DNA of 64,000 bases from Nitratireductor sp. GISD-1A_MAKvit (GCF_040819555.1 NZ_CP161920.1:2231001-2295000), one strand, 5' to 3'; counted from the stretch's first letter, positions 28,953 through 38,361 are shown. Made by a program: numbers and translations. Notes: a model not told the origin generated them from the sequence alone.

Positions 28953-29972
28953 ATGAAGAGCAAAACACTTGCCGCACGCTTGATTTCCGCGACATTCGCG
29001 GCATCAGCGATCCTTGCAACTCCAGCCCTCGCCGACGAGTGGAAGCCGGCCGAGCCGGTCACGATCATCGTTCCGTGGTCCGCCGGTGGCTCCACCGACA
29101 CGGTCACCCGTGTTGTCGCGGGAGAGTTGAGCAAGGCCTTTGGACAGAACTTCGTCATCATCAACCAGCCGGGCGCTTCGGGCTCCGTTGGTACCCGCGC
29201 GGTCTGGGAGGCGGCGCATGACGGCATGACAATGGCTGCTGGCGCTGCCGCAGATCTCGGCGCTTATCCCGTCTTCGGCACGCTGGACGCGACGCTCGAT
29301 CAGTGGCGTCTTTATCTCCATGTGGCCAATCCCGGCCTCGTGTCGGTGCGTGCCGACAGCGAGTGGGAAGATTTTGGCGATCTTCTGGAAGCCATGAAGT
29401 CGGCAAGCGAGCCGATTACCGTATCCTCCGGCGGACTTTCCTCTGCAACCGCAATCTCCATGCAGGCTCTCGAAAAGGCAGCGCCCGGCATCAGTTACCG
29501 GCAGATCGTCTATGAGGGGGGCAATCCTGCCGTCATCTCCACGGTTTCGGGTGAAACCCAGTTCACCGCCCAGACGGCAACCGAGCAGGTGGACATGATC
29601 CGAGCCGGGCGGCTCAAGCCTCTCGCCGTGATCGCCGATCAGCCGCTTGAACTTGAGGGCTACGGCACGGTTCCGCCAGTCACCGACTGGCTGCCGGAAG
29701 TTGCGAGCGCACCAAACTTCTTCGGCATTTACATTCCCGCCGATGCGCCCAAAGAGGTGCTTGATGCGATGGACAGGGTCTGGGCGGAAAAGATCGCCAA
29801 TTCCGAAGTCATGAAGAACCATGCCGCCGAGCGCGGCGCGCTCTTCAAGGCGACCTATGGCGAAGAGGCAGCCAAGACCGCGCTTCCCTTCCTTTCGATC
29901 AATGCCTGGCAGCAGTTCGACAGCGGCGCTGCACCCAATGATCCGAGCGAGTTCGGCATTCCGCGCCCGTAG
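28953..29972 (+). CDS. Tripartite tricarboxylate transporter binding protein TctC-like
   Basis: Start at MKSKTLAARL, preceded by AGGGGAA; 339 residues. The signal peptide ends near PALADEW. VTIIVPWSAGGSTDTVTR and the GSGSVGTR-like PGASGSVGTRAV are Bug/TctC family signatures. It catches a carboxylate in the periplasm and hands it to TctAB. First gene of a nine-gene run (28.95-38.29 kb); a perfect hairpin follows it. Acid-sugar catabolic neighbours suggest the ligand is a sugar acid rather than citrate. Confidence 0.9.
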   Translation: MKSKTLAARLISATFAASAILATPALADEWKPAEPVTIIVPWSAGGSTDTVTRVVAGELSKAFGQNFVIINQPGASGSVGTRAVWEAAHDGMTMAAGAAADLGAYPVFGTLDATLDQWRLYLHVANPGLVSVRADSEWEDFGDLLEAMKSASEPITVSSGGLSSATAISMQALEKAAPGISYRQIVYEGGNPAVISTVSGETQFTAQTATEQVDMIRAGRLKPLAVIADQPLELEGYGTVPPVTDWLPEVASAPNFFGIYIPADAPKEVLDAMDRVWAEKIANSEVMKNHAAERGALFKATYGEEAAKTALPFLSINAWQQFDSGAAPNDPSEFGIPRP

Positions 29973-29986
29973 TAACACTTGTTATG

Positions 29987-30013
29987 GGCTCCCCCGCGAC
30001 AGGCGGGGGAGCC
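29987..30013 (+). terminator. Intercistronic hairpin after tctC-like gene
   Basis: A perfect 11-bp stem, GGCTCCCCCGC (29987-29997) with GCGGGGGAGCC (30003-30013), and loop GACAG. No U-run follows. It sits between the binding-protein gene and the TctA-like gene, as expected for an mRNA stabiliser giving more binding protein than permease. Confidence 0.6.
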
Positions 30014-30092
30014 TCGGTCACTTCACCTTTCTGCAACCGAAAACGTCTCGCAGTCAGGGGCCGGGCTACGCTGGCTCTTTCTGTCGACAGGC

Positions 30093-31613
30093 ATGGGCAT
30101 GGACGGACTCACACAATTCCTGAGCGCGATCGTCGAGATCGGGTTTTCCGCGCAGATCATCGTTGTTTTCTGGGCCACGCTCCTCGGCATCACCGTGGGC
30201 ATGATCCCCGGCCTGACCGCGACACTGGGCGTCGCGCTGGTGACGACGCTGACCTTCACGATGGAACAGAACACGGCAATCCTGGTTCTGATCTGCGTTT
30301 ACATAGGAGCGATTTACGGCGGCGGGCGTACGGCCATTCTGCTCAACATTCCCGGCACGCCGGCCAATGCCGCTTCCGCGCTTGAAGGTTTTCCGCTGGC
30401 CCGGAAAGGGCGGGCAGGCGAGGCGATGGCGGTTGCCACCACGGGCTCGTTTCTGGGCTCGGTGGTCGGCATGGTGGGGCTGGCCCTGGTCGCGCCCTGG
30501 CTTGCCGAATTCGCGCTTGATTTTACCTCTTTCGAGTTCTTCTGGCTTGCCGTCTTCGGCATCGTGCTATGCGGTCAGCTCACGGCGATGGACGACGCAC
30601 TGAAAGGCTGGACCGCGGGATTCTTCGGTCTTCTGATCGCCATGGTCGGGCAGGAGAGCATTCATGCCTATGCCCGTTTTTCCTATGGAATTCGCGATCT
30701 TGAAGGCGGGTTTGGCCTTTTGCCGGTGCTTGTCGGCGCCTTTGGCTGCACGGAAGTCTTCATCGTCATGCGGCAGGAAGCGACCCGCGCCGTCGCCGGC
30801 AAGGTGACCGGGGTCTTCCGCTCCGCGCTTTCCTCCTTCAGCCATGCGCGCACCTGGCTGCGTTCCGGCTTCATCGGCACCTTCATGGGCGTTGTTCCCG
30901 GCGTCGGCGAGGATATGGGGGCCTGGGTTTCCTACGCTGCTGCAAAACGGGCATCCAAACGCAAGGAAGAATACGGGCAGGGCTCGACCGAAGGACTGCT
31001 CGCCGCCGAGACCGGCAACAACGCGGCCGTGCCCGGCGCGCTGATCCCGGTTCTGACGCTTGCCATACCCGGGTCCGCGCCGGCGGCAGTTCTTCTGGCA
31101 GCCATGATCATTCACGGTCTGCGGCCCGGTCCCCTGATCATGATCACCCAGGCCGATTTCTTCTATTCGGTCGTGGCCATGGTGTTCTGGGCCAGCTGCG
31201 CCATGCTCATCCTCGGCCTGCTTCTCACACGGCCGCTGCTGCTCATCCTCAAGGTTCGGCGCGAATGGCTGATGGGCATCATCTTCGTGCTGTGCACCGT
31301 CGGTGCTTTCGCCATCGCCGGCCGCATCTTCGATGTCTGGGTGATGATCGGTTTCGGCCTGATCGGCTTCATGATGCGCGAGGCCGGTTTCCCGGTCGCT
31401 CCCATGATCCTTGGTGTCGTGCTCGGGCCGATCCTCGACAACAATCTGCGCCGCAGCCTCGCGCTGACGCAGGGCGACCCGGTTCCCTTCGTGACGCGCC
31501 CGATAAGCGCGGTGATTGCGACACTGGTTTTCCTCATTATCATTTTCAGCCTGCCGCCAGTGCGTCGCCGCCTGGCCACCCTGCGCACACGCTTTGCCGG
31601 AGGTGAGCGATGA
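30093..31613 (+). CDS. Tripartite tricarboxylate transporter large permease TctA-like
   Basis: The open frame begins earlier, but the likely start is one of two ATGs, 30093 or 30099 (MGMDGLTQFLSAIVEIGF), giving about 506 residues with roughly 11-12 helices. The TctA hallmark GMIPGLTATLGVAL and the second repeat FMGVVPGVGEDMGAWVSY are present, as is AIPGSAPAAVLL. It moves the substrate with proton or sodium. The stop overlaps the oxidoreductase gene by ATGA. The small TctB subunit is encoded one gene later, not beside it. Confidence 0.9.
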   Translation: MGMDGLTQFLSAIVEIGFSAQIIVVFWATLLGITVGMIPGLTATLGVALVTTLTFTMEQNTAILVLICVYIGAIYGGGRTAILLNIPGTPANAASALEGFPLARKGRAGEAMAVATTGSFLGSVVGMVGLALVAPWLAEFALDFTSFEFFWLAVFGIVLCGQLTAMDDALKGWTAGFFGLLIAMVGQESIHAYARFSYGIRDLEGGFGLLPVLVGAFGCTEVFIVMRQEATRAVAGKVTGVFRSALSSFSHARTWLRSGFIGTFMGVVPGVGEDMGAWVSYAAAKRASKRKEEYGQGSTEGLLAAETGNNAAVPGALIPVLTLAIPGSAPAAVLLAAMIIHGLRPGPLIMITQADFFYSVVAMVFWASCAMLILGLLLTRPLLLILKVRREWLMGIIFVLCTVGAFAIAGRIFDVWVMIGFGLIGFMMREAGFPVAPMILGVVLGPILDNNLRRSLALTQGDPVPFVTRPISAVIATLVFLIIIFSLPPVRRRLATLRTRFAGGER

Positions 31614-32647
31614 GCGTCAAAAGTATCCTTCTGTGCGGTTTCGGTGCCTTCGGTGCGCAGCATGCGCTCGCCTGGCAGCAGAGCGCCACGGCGCCCCGCC
31701 TGTATGTCAGCGACCCCGACCCTGCAGCCCGCGACAGGGCGGGTGCCCTGGGCCTCGATCATGTCACGGAGGACCCGTCCGCCTATCTCGACCAGGTCGA
31801 TCTCGTTGACATTGTCACGCCGCCACGGCTGCATTTGTCCGTTGCGCTGGCCGCTCTTGAGCGCGGCAAGCATGTCTTCCTCGAAAAGCCGGCGGTCGCG
31901 TCGGTGGGGGAGGCGAAGCAGCTTCTGGATGCGGTGAAACGTTCAGGCTGTTCTGTCCAGATCGGCTTTGTTCTGCGCTGTCATCCGCTTGTCGAGAAAG
32001 CGAAGACGCTGCTTGCATCCGGCGCCATCGGTCGCCTGCTTGCGGTGGAAGGAGACTTCTCGGGCTGGAAACGCATGCGTGACGATTCCACCGTCATCGA
32101 GAATGACGGTGTGCATTTCCTTGACCTCATGCGCCATCTGGCGGGCGTCCCCATTCACTCGGTTGAGGCCCGTGGGGTGAGCCTGCTCGGCGCTCAAGAA
32201 GACGATGACATCCGCATCGATCTGACTTTTGTGAATGGTGTGTCGGGCCGCCTGCGGCTCGGCATCCTGGCCTGTGGTGAATTGGAAGACGATTTCATGC
32301 CGGGTGCCGTGACCACAAAGCAGCTTCGGCTGATCGGCGATGGCGGCAACATCGTCCTGGACTTCAACCGCAACACGCTGACGCAGGCGCAGGTCTCTTA
32401 CACACCCAAGTCTGGCGGCTGGAACGTCTCTCCCGGCAGCATATCGAGCGAACAGGTGATCGGCGTTACGCCGCCGTCGCTTTTGGCCAAGAGCTTCGAT
32501 CTGTTCGTCTCCGCCGTCGAAAGCGGCGCGGCGACCCTTTGCGGTGTCGGTGAGGGGGCTTTGGAAATGGCCTCCCTTCTTGAAGCCATTGAACGGGCGC
32601 TTGTTCGCAAGCCTCTTCCTCAGGTCGCTTTGGAAAAGGGAGACTGA
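31610..32647 (+). CDS. Gfo/Idh/MocA-family NAD(P)-dependent oxidoreductase
   Basis: A 345-residue dehydrogenase. The N-terminal Rossmann motif is ILLCGFGAFGAQHAL; the catalytic EKP motif appears in VFLEKPAVASV, about residue 90. C-terminal domain of the GFO type. Members oxidise hydroxyls of sugars and polyols. It is inserted between tctA and tctB and coupled to tctA by ATGA overlap, so it should act directly on the imported compound. Substrate not identifiable. Confidence 0.9.
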   Translation: MSVKSILLCGFGAFGAQHALAWQQSATAPRLYVSDPDPAARDRAGALGLDHVTEDPSAYLDQVDLVDIVTPPRLHLSVALAALERGKHVFLEKPAVASVGEAKQLLDAVKRSGCSVQIGFVLRCHPLVEKAKTLLASGAIGRLLAVEGDFSGWKRMRDDSTVIENDGVHFLDLMRHLAGVPIHSVEARGVSLLGAQEDDDIRIDLTFVNGVSGRLRLGILACGELEDDFMPGAVTTKQLRLIGDGGNIVLDFNRNTLTQAQVSYTPKSGGWNVSPGSISSEQVIGVTPPSLLAKSFDLFVSAVESGAATLCGVGEGALEMASLLEAIERALVRKPLPQVALEKGD

Positions 32648-32649
32648 CG

Positions 32650-33156
32650 ATGCGCACCATCAACAGAACCGATTTTCTCTCCGGTCTCGTCGTGGCCGCA
32701 CTGGGCGCTGCCGGGCTGGTTGAAGCTCTGCGCATGCCACGCTTCGAGGCGCGCGGTGCGGATCCGTTCACCGTGCCGGGGCTTACGCCCGGGCTTCTGA
32801 GCACGGTCTTGTGCGTGCTGGGTGTCGTTTTGCTGTTGCGCGGCATTTCGGGCCGGGTTCTTGCAGAGGGCGCGCGGCCCAGCATCACGCAATGGAGCCG
32901 CGCCAGTGCAATCCGCACGCTCTTCACCATCGTGATGGTGCTTGTCTATGGCACGCTTCTGTTCGGCCGCATGCCCTTCCTCTACGCCACCGCACTTTTC
33001 GTTTTCGTCTTCACGCTGGGGGCAGAGCTGATCGATACCGAACGGCGCAAGCCCGTCTGGCAACTCGTGATCGGCGCACTCGCGCTGGCTGGCATAGCCG
33101 CCTTTGCCATCGATTTCGTGTTCACGGACCTCTTCCTTGTTCGGCTTCCGGGATAA
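32650..33156 (+). CDS. Tripartite tricarboxylate transporter small permease TctB-like
   Basis: A 168-residue protein with four predicted membrane helices in the TctB arrangement: one after RTDFLSGLVVAALGAAGLVEA, one around LTPGLLSTVLCVLGVVLLLRG, then a pair in the C-terminal half. It follows the oxidoreductase gene by 2 bp and would join TctA to form the membrane part of the importer. Confidence 0.85.
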   Translation: MRTINRTDFLSGLVVAALGAAGLVEALRMPRFEARGADPFTVPGLTPGLLSTVLCVLGVVLLLRGISGRVLAEGARPSITQWSRASAIRTLFTIVMVLVYGTLLFGRMPFLYATALFVFVFTLGAELIDTERRKPVWQLVIGALALAGIAAFAIDFVFTDLFLVRLPG

Positions 33157-33160
33157 TGCG

Positions 33161-34000
33161 ATGAAACTCTCTTTGTGCAATGAAGTCTTGCGTGACCTTC
33201 CATTCGAGGAGCAGTGTCGTCTGGCTGCCGCTCTTCGGTATGACGGGCTGGAGATTGCGCCTTTCACCCTGTCGGACGAACCTGCCTCGGTTCCTCTCGC
33301 AGAGCGCCGGCGGCTGCGCCAGGTGGCTGCCGATTTCGGGATCGAGATCACCGGACTGCACTGGCTCTTGACGGCACCGGCGGGACTTTCCCTGACGAGT
33401 GACAACGAGAGCGTTGCCAGCCGCACCCGCGATCACATGCTGGCGATGGTCGAGCTCTGTTCCGACCTTGGCGGCAGTGTGCTCATCCATGGGTCGCCCG
33501 GTCAGCGGCAGCTTCGCGACGCTGCTTCGCCAGAGCGTGCGCGCGAGATCGCCGCGGCGCATCTCGCTGCGGCAGCGGATGCAGCGGCCCGGGCCGGTGT
33601 TGTTTACTGCATCGAACCGCTTGCACCCTCCATGGACGATTTCGTCAACACGGTTGCCGACGCGGTGAAGCTGGTCGAAACCATTGGCTCGACTGGCTTT
33701 GCGACCATGCTCGACACCTTTGCCGCGGTGGGCGGCGAAGCCGAGCCAGCCGAAGCCGTTCTGGACCGATATCTGCCGGGCGGTCATGTGCGTCACATTC
33801 ATTTCAACGACCGCTCGAAGCGTGGGCCGGGGCTTGGCGAAGATCGGTTTGCGCCAATCATCGATTGTCTCGTCCGGCACAACTATGACGGCGTGATCGC
33901 CGTGGAACCTTTTGACTACCACCCCGACGGGACGGGTGTGGCTGCCTATGCTGCGGGTTATGTCCGGGGACTTTTTGAAATGCGGAAGGAGCATCCATGA
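33161..34000 (+). CDS. Sugar phosphate isomerase/epimerase family (AP endonuclease 2-like TIM barrel)
   Basis: A 279-residue TIM barrel starting MKLSLCNEVLRDLPF. Metal ligands typical of the xylose isomerase-like family are visible: Glu in VYCIEPLAPS, Asp/His in MLDTFAAV and HVRHIHFND, and Glu in GVIAVEPFDYHPDG. Such proteins interconvert keto- and aldo-sugars or epimerise them. Overlaps the next gene by ATGA, and is third of the catabolic enzymes in module A. Confidence 0.85.
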   Translation: MKLSLCNEVLRDLPFEEQCRLAAALRYDGLEIAPFTLSDEPASVPLAERRRLRQVAADFGIEITGLHWLLTAPAGLSLTSDNESVASRTRDHMLAMVELCSDLGGSVLIHGSPGQRQLRDAASPERAREIAAAHLAAAADAAARAGVVYCIEPLAPSMDDFVNTVADAVKLVETIGSTGFATMLDTFAAVGGEAEPAEAVLDRYLPGGHVRHIHFNDRSKRGPGLGEDRFAPIIDCLVRHNYDGVIAVEPFDYHPDGTGVAAYAAGYVRGLFEMRKEHP

Positions 34001-35475
34001 GTACTGCCAGGCTCAAGATAATCGGTGGCCGCATCGGCATTGCCAATGCGTTTGCGCGCATGCCCTTCCGTTTCGGTGTCGTCACCATGGAGGCGGCTGC
34101 CAGCGCCACGCTGGAGCTTGAGGTTTTCGTCGATGGTCAGCCTGTCCTCGGCTACGCTTCCGATCTTCTTGCCTATAAATGGTTCGACAAGCGTCCGGAA
34201 AAGACACCGGCTGACAATGTCGCAGACCTGCTCTGGGTGATCGAGGAGGCACTGACCGTGGCAACCGCCCTGTCGGAAGGGTCTGTCTTCTCCCTGTGGC
34301 GGCAGCTTGACGAAGAGGTCGACCGGCGGGCGCTTTCAGCCGGGTTTAACCGGCTCGGTGCCTCCTTCGGTGTTTCGATGGTGGAGCGCGCCATGATCGA
34401 CGCGCTGGGACGGGCGACCGGGCAAGGCTTTTTCGACATGGTGCGCAACAATGCGTTTGGCATTGAGGGCGGCGCGGTCTTTCCCGAACTTGCGGGCATG
34501 CCGCCAGCCTACATCCTTCCCGACAGACCGCTGGAGCGTATCGCGTTGCGCCATACGGTCGGTCTGGTCGATCCGATCGAGGCGGAAGACATCGCGCCGG
34601 CGGACCGGCTTGACGATGGACTGCCCGAAACTCTTGCCGATTATATCGAGCAGGACGATCTGAGCTATCTCAAGATCAAGATCGCGGGTGACCCAGCCTC
34701 GGATATGGCCCGGCTTGAGCGCATCGCCGCATTGATGGAACGGACCGGCAGGGCATTCGCACTGACGCTCGATGGCAATGAACAATATAGCCGGCTTGAG
34801 GATTTCGCGGCGCTGATGGACGCCATCCGCGCCAACCCGGCGCTTGAGCGCTTCTATCAGTCGATCCTTTTCATCGAGCAGCCGCTGGAACGGTCGGTTG
34901 CACTTTCGGCGCCGCTCGACCCTCACGCTCTCAGGGCAATCGGCAAACCGCTCCTGATCGACGAGGCCGATGGCTGGACGCGCGCCTATCATGAAGCGAT
35001 TGCGCTCGGTTATCGCGGCGTGAGCCACAAGAACTGCAAGGGGGTGATCCGTTCCCTGTTGAACGCGATGATCGCGGCCGAGCGCAATCGCGCGGCAGGG
35101 CAGGGCACCTACTTCCAGTCGGCAGAAGATCTGACCTGCCTTCCGGTTGTTTCCCTGCAAGCCGATCTCGCCGTCGTGGCCGCCCTTGGCATCACGCATG
35201 TGGAGCGCAATGGACACCACTACTTCCACGGCCTTAAGCACCTGCCCGCATGTGAGGCGGAGGCCGCACTTGCCGCCCATCCCGATCTTTATCGGCGCGA
35301 GGGGGCTTCCATCGTGACCGCCATCAATGGCGGCGCGCTCGATGTCGCCTCATTGCAGGTCCCCGGCATGGGGTTTGCCTGTCTGCCCGACCTTGGCCAG
35401 CGCACCCGCGCGACCGACTGGACTTTCACTAGCCTCAACAAAAGCGATGCCGGACATGCCGGCACAGGAGACTGA
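33997..35475 (+). CDS. Enolase-superfamily (mandelate racemase-like) dehydratase
   Basis: A 492-residue enzyme with the enolase-superfamily barrel. KxK catalytic lysines are in YLKIKIAGDP; metal ligands appear as Asp in LTLDGNEQ, Glu in LFIEQPLE and Asp in LLIDEADGW; a second-side lysine is in SHKNCKG. It is longer than the usual 350-400 residues, mainly in the capping domain. Members dehydrate sugar acids to 2-keto-3-deoxy acids; with the DapA-like aldolase downstream this suggests a non-phosphorylative acid-sugar pathway. Substrate is unknown. Confidence 0.8.
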   Translation: MSTARLKIIGGRIGIANAFARMPFRFGVVTMEAAASATLELEVFVDGQPVLGYASDLLAYKWFDKRPEKTPADNVADLLWVIEEALTVATALSEGSVFSLWRQLDEEVDRRALSAGFNRLGASFGVSMVERAMIDALGRATGQGFFDMVRNNAFGIEGGAVFPELAGMPPAYILPDRPLERIALRHTVGLVDPIEAEDIAPADRLDDGLPETLADYIEQDDLSYLKIKIAGDPASDMARLERIAALMERTGRAFALTLDGNEQYSRLEDFAALMDAIRANPALERFYQSILFIEQPLERSVALSAPLDPHALRAIGKPLLIDEADGWTRAYHEAIALGYRGVSHKNCKGVIRSLLNAMIAAERNRAAGQGTYFQSAEDLTCLPVVSLQADLAVVAALGITHVERNGHHYFHGLKHLPACEAEAALAAHPDLYRREGASIVTAINGGALDVASLQVPGMGFACLPDLGQRTRATDWTFTSLNKSDAGHAGTGD

Positions 35476-35479
35476 GACC

Positions 35480-36508
35480 ATGACCCGATCACTGCCAGAC
35501 ACAATTCTGGATGAAGCCCAGCTCGAAGACATGCTGTCTCAGCCAAGCGACCGCCTCGTATCCGTACTCGCCGAGCTCGATGGAGACATCACGATCCTTG
35601 GCGTTGGCGGCAAGATGGGCCCGACGCTGGCGCGGATGGCAAAGCGTGCCGCGCCCCACAAGCGTGTCATTGGTGTTGCGCGCTTCTCGGAGCCCGGCCT
35701 CAAGGAAAAGCTGGAAGGCTGGGGCATCGAGACCGTCTCCTGCGATCTGCTCGATCGCGAAGCGGTCGAGCGCCTGGAGAAAACCGAAAACGTGATCTTC
35801 ATGGCGGGCCGCAAATTCGGCTCCAGCGGCAATCAGGGCCTGACATGGGCGATGAATGTTCATGTGCCAGCAATCGTCGCCGAAGCGTTCAGGGCGTCGC
35901 GCATCGTCGCTTTCTCCACCGCCTGCGTTTATCCTTTCATCAAGATTACCGAGCAGGGTGCGCGCGAGGATGTGGTGCTCGATCCCCCCGGCGAATATGC
36001 CAATTCCTGTGTCGGGCGCGAGCGCATGTTCGAGCATTTTGCAAGCGTGCATGGAACCCGCGTGGCGCTGGTCCGGCTCTCCTACGCGATCGATTTGCGC
36101 TATGGCGTCCTGCACGATGTCGCAAACGCGGTCCAGCAGGGCGAGCCCGTGCAGATCGACAGCGGCCATTGCAATGTCATCTGGCAGGGGGATGCAAACG
36201 ACATTGCGTTGCAGTCTCTCGCGCATGCGGATAATCCGCCCTTCGTGCTCAATCTGTCCGGTCCCGAACTGGTCAATGTGCGCAGCCTGGCACAGAGATT
36301 TGGCGAGTTCTTCGACAAGGAGCCGGTTCTCGCAGGTTCCGAACAGGACGAGGCATGGATCGTTGACACGAGCCTGCAGCAGAAACTCTTCGGCTATCCC
36401 TCCGTGCCGCTGCCACGGTTGATCGAGTGGACGGCAAAATGGATGAAAGAGGGCGGGCGCTCGCTCGGCAAACCGACCCATTTCGAGGTGCGCGATGGAA
36501 AATACTGA
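35480..36508 (+). CDS. NAD-dependent epimerase/dehydratase (SDR), atypical active site
   Basis: The start MTRSLPDTIL at 35480 follows the enolase-like gene by 4 bp; 342 residues. The Rossmann motif is ITILGVGGKMGPTLARM and the serine of the triad is in FSTACVYPF. The usual Tyr-x3-Lys reads GEYANSCVGRER: Tyr is kept but the lysine position is Cys. It might be a reductase using a different acid-base residue, or a non-catalytic member. Its 3' end overlaps the TetR gene. Confidence 0.78.
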   Translation: MTRSLPDTILDEAQLEDMLSQPSDRLVSVLAELDGDITILGVGGKMGPTLARMAKRAAPHKRVIGVARFSEPGLKEKLEGWGIETVSCDLLDREAVERLEKTENVIFMAGRKFGSSGNQGLTWAMNVHVPAIVAEAFRASRIVAFSTACVYPFIKITEQGAREDVVLDPPGEYANSCVGRERMFEHFASVHGTRVALVRLSYAIDLRYGVLHDVANAVQQGEPVQIDSGHCNVIWQGDANDIALQSLAHADNPPFVLNLSGPELVNVRSLAQRFGEFFDKEPVLAGSEQDEAWIVDTSLQQKLFGYPSVPLPRLIEWTAKWMKEGGRSLGKPTHFEVRDGKY

Positions 36509-37217
36509 TCGGCCGTCGGCCGGAGCTGACGCCGGCCGGAAAGGCGCCTCCAAGACAGGGCAGAAAGCGACGCGTGACGCGGCAGCGACACGCGCACGAA
36601 TTCTCAACGCGGCCTCGAAAGAGTTTGCGAAAAAGGGCCTCAAGGGAACGCGCATTGACGCGATTGCCAAGCGCGCTCGCTGCAACAAGGCTCTGATCTA
36701 CCATTATTTCGGTAACAAGGAGGCCCTGTTCAGCACGGTTCTTGAGAGAAATTACGAGGCCATTCGCAGCGCCGAGCGGCAGCTGGATCTCGCTCACCGT
36801 GAACCCGTGGCCGCCATGCGCGAGCTCATCGGTTTCTCTTTCGACTATGTGAGCGCGCATCCGGAGTTCATATCGCTTATCAATGACGAGAACATGCATG
36901 GTGGTGTGCATGTGGCGCACTCGGCCAAGGCGAGGGACCTGAACAGCCCGCTCGTGGCGATGATCGACACGATCCTTGAGCGCGGGGAAGGCGAGGGCAA
37001 GTTCCGCTCCGGCGTCGATCCCGTGCAGCTCTACATATCCATCGCAAGCATCTGCTATTTCTTCATTGCCAACCGGTCCACACTGTCGGCGATCTTCGGT
37101 CTGCCGAAAACGCCGGAAGTGCTTGCGCAGCGCCGCGAGCACGTGATCGAGGTCATCCTGGGCTATTTGCGCCCGGAAGCCGACGGACAGGGCCCGCCTT
37201 CCATGCCGAAGGCCTGA
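36495..37217 (+). CDS. TetR/AcrR-family transcriptional regulator
   Basis: A 240-residue repressor with a polar N-terminal extension of about 30 residues, then the TetR HTH (FAKKGLKGTRIDAIAKRARCNKALIYHYFGNKEAL). The C-terminal ligand domain ends near YLRPEADGQ. It overlaps the epimerase gene by 14 bp and is followed by the DapA-like aldolase. The inverted repeat before tctC is its most likely operator, and a module intermediate its inducer. Confidence 0.9.
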   Translation: MENTDRPSAGADAGRKGASKTGQKATRDAAATRARILNAASKEFAKKGLKGTRIDAIAKRARCNKALIYHYFGNKEALFSTVLERNYEAIRSAERQLDLAHREPVAAMRELIGFSFDYVSAHPEFISLINDENMHGGVHVAHSAKARDLNSPLVAMIDTILERGEGEGKFRSGVDPVQLYISIASICYFFIANRSTLSAIFGLPKTPEVLAQRREHVIEVILGYLRPEADGQGPPSMPKA

Positions 37218-37233
37218 CGACGAAAGTTTCATC

Positions 37234-38286
37234 ATGAAAATCAGTGATCTTCCCGCAACGCCACTTGCCGCCCTGCGCAGGGGAGGCGTGATCCCGGCAC
37301 ATCCTCTGGCGCTTAATGCCGAGCGCAGGCTCGATGAGCGCCGCCAGCGCGCCCTGTCGCGCTATTATCTCGATGCGGGTTCCATCGGGCTTGCTGTTGC
37401 CGTTCACACCACGCAGTTCGAGATCCGCGATCATGGTCTTCTGGAGCCGGTGCTTTCCCTTGCCGCGGAAGAGGCGAAGGCCCATGCGAGCACGCCCTTC
37501 ATGGTCGCCGGCGCTGTCGGCGAAACCGCACAGGCTGTGCGCGAGGCCGAACTTGCACGGTCCAAAGGCTATCACGCAGTGCTTCTCAGTCTGGCCGCAA
37601 TGAAAGAGGCGAGCGTCGACGAACTGATTGCGCATTGCCGCGCCGTCGCCGATGTCATCCCGGTTGTGGGCTTTTATCTGCAGACGGCCGTTGGCGGGCA
37701 GCCTCTGCCCTATTCATTCTGGCGGCGTTTTGCTGAAATCGAGAATGTGGTGGCGATCAAGATGGCGCCGTTCAATCGCTACCGCACGCTTGACGTGGTC
37801 CGCGCGGTCATTGATGCCCGTGCGGAAGACCGCATCACACTCTACACCGGAAATGACGATCACATCGTCTCCGATCTGATGACGAAGTTCACATTCATGC
37901 GCGACGGCGTGCCGGTCAGCGTGCGGATCAAGGGCGGGCTTCTGGGCCACTGGTCGGTCTGGACCCGCAAGGCGGTAGAGCTGATCGAGGAGATCCATGA
38001 GCGCCCCGACAGCAGAAGCGCCAGCGAATGGCTGGAGCTCGATGCCCGCACCACCGATGCCAATGGCGTTTTGTTCGATGTGGCAAACGATTTTGCCGGC
38101 TGCATTGCGTGCCTGCACGAAGTCCTGCGCCGGCAGGGGCTGCTCGAAGGAACCTGGTGCCTCAATCCCGACGAGACCATGGGGCCGGGCCAGATGGAAG
38201 AGCTCGAGCGCATCTTACGCGACTACCCCGAACTCAACGATGATGCATTCGTTGCTGCCAATCTGGAGCGCTGGCTAAAAGGCTGA
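37234..38286 (+). CDS. Dihydrodipicolinate synthase-family aldolase (module A)
   Basis: A 350-residue DapA-family TIM barrel, longer than true DapA (about 292). The Schiff-base lysine is in VVAIKMAPFNRY and the tyrosine in VVGFYLQTAV. Residues GAVGETAQAVREAELAR replace the DapA GTTGE start of the active site. Such enzymes cleave or hydrate 2-keto-3-deoxy acids. It follows TetR in the run and is the last gene of module A. A dehydratase-aldolase pairing with the enolase-family enzyme is inferred. Confidence 0.85.
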   Translation: MKISDLPATPLAALRRGGVIPAHPLALNAERRLDERRQRALSRYYLDAGSIGLAVAVHTTQFEIRDHGLLEPVLSLAAEEAKAHASTPFMVAGAVGETAQAVREAELARSKGYHAVLLSLAAMKEASVDELIAHCRAVADVIPVVGFYLQTAVGGQPLPYSFWRRFAEIENVVAIKMAPFNRYRTLDVVRAVIDARAEDRITLYTGNDDHIVSDLMTKFTFMRDGVPVSVRIKGGLLGHWSVWTRKAVELIEEIHERPDSRSASEWLELDARTTDANGVLFDVANDFAGCIACLHEVLRRQGLLEGTWCLNPDETMGPGQMEELERILRDYPELNDDAFVAANLERWLKG

Positions 38287-38361
38287 TCGCCCGCCAGCAC
38301 AACGCGAATGCGCGGGCGGGTGGCAGAAGCCATCGCCGCGCCATTCGCTCCCGGATGCAGA

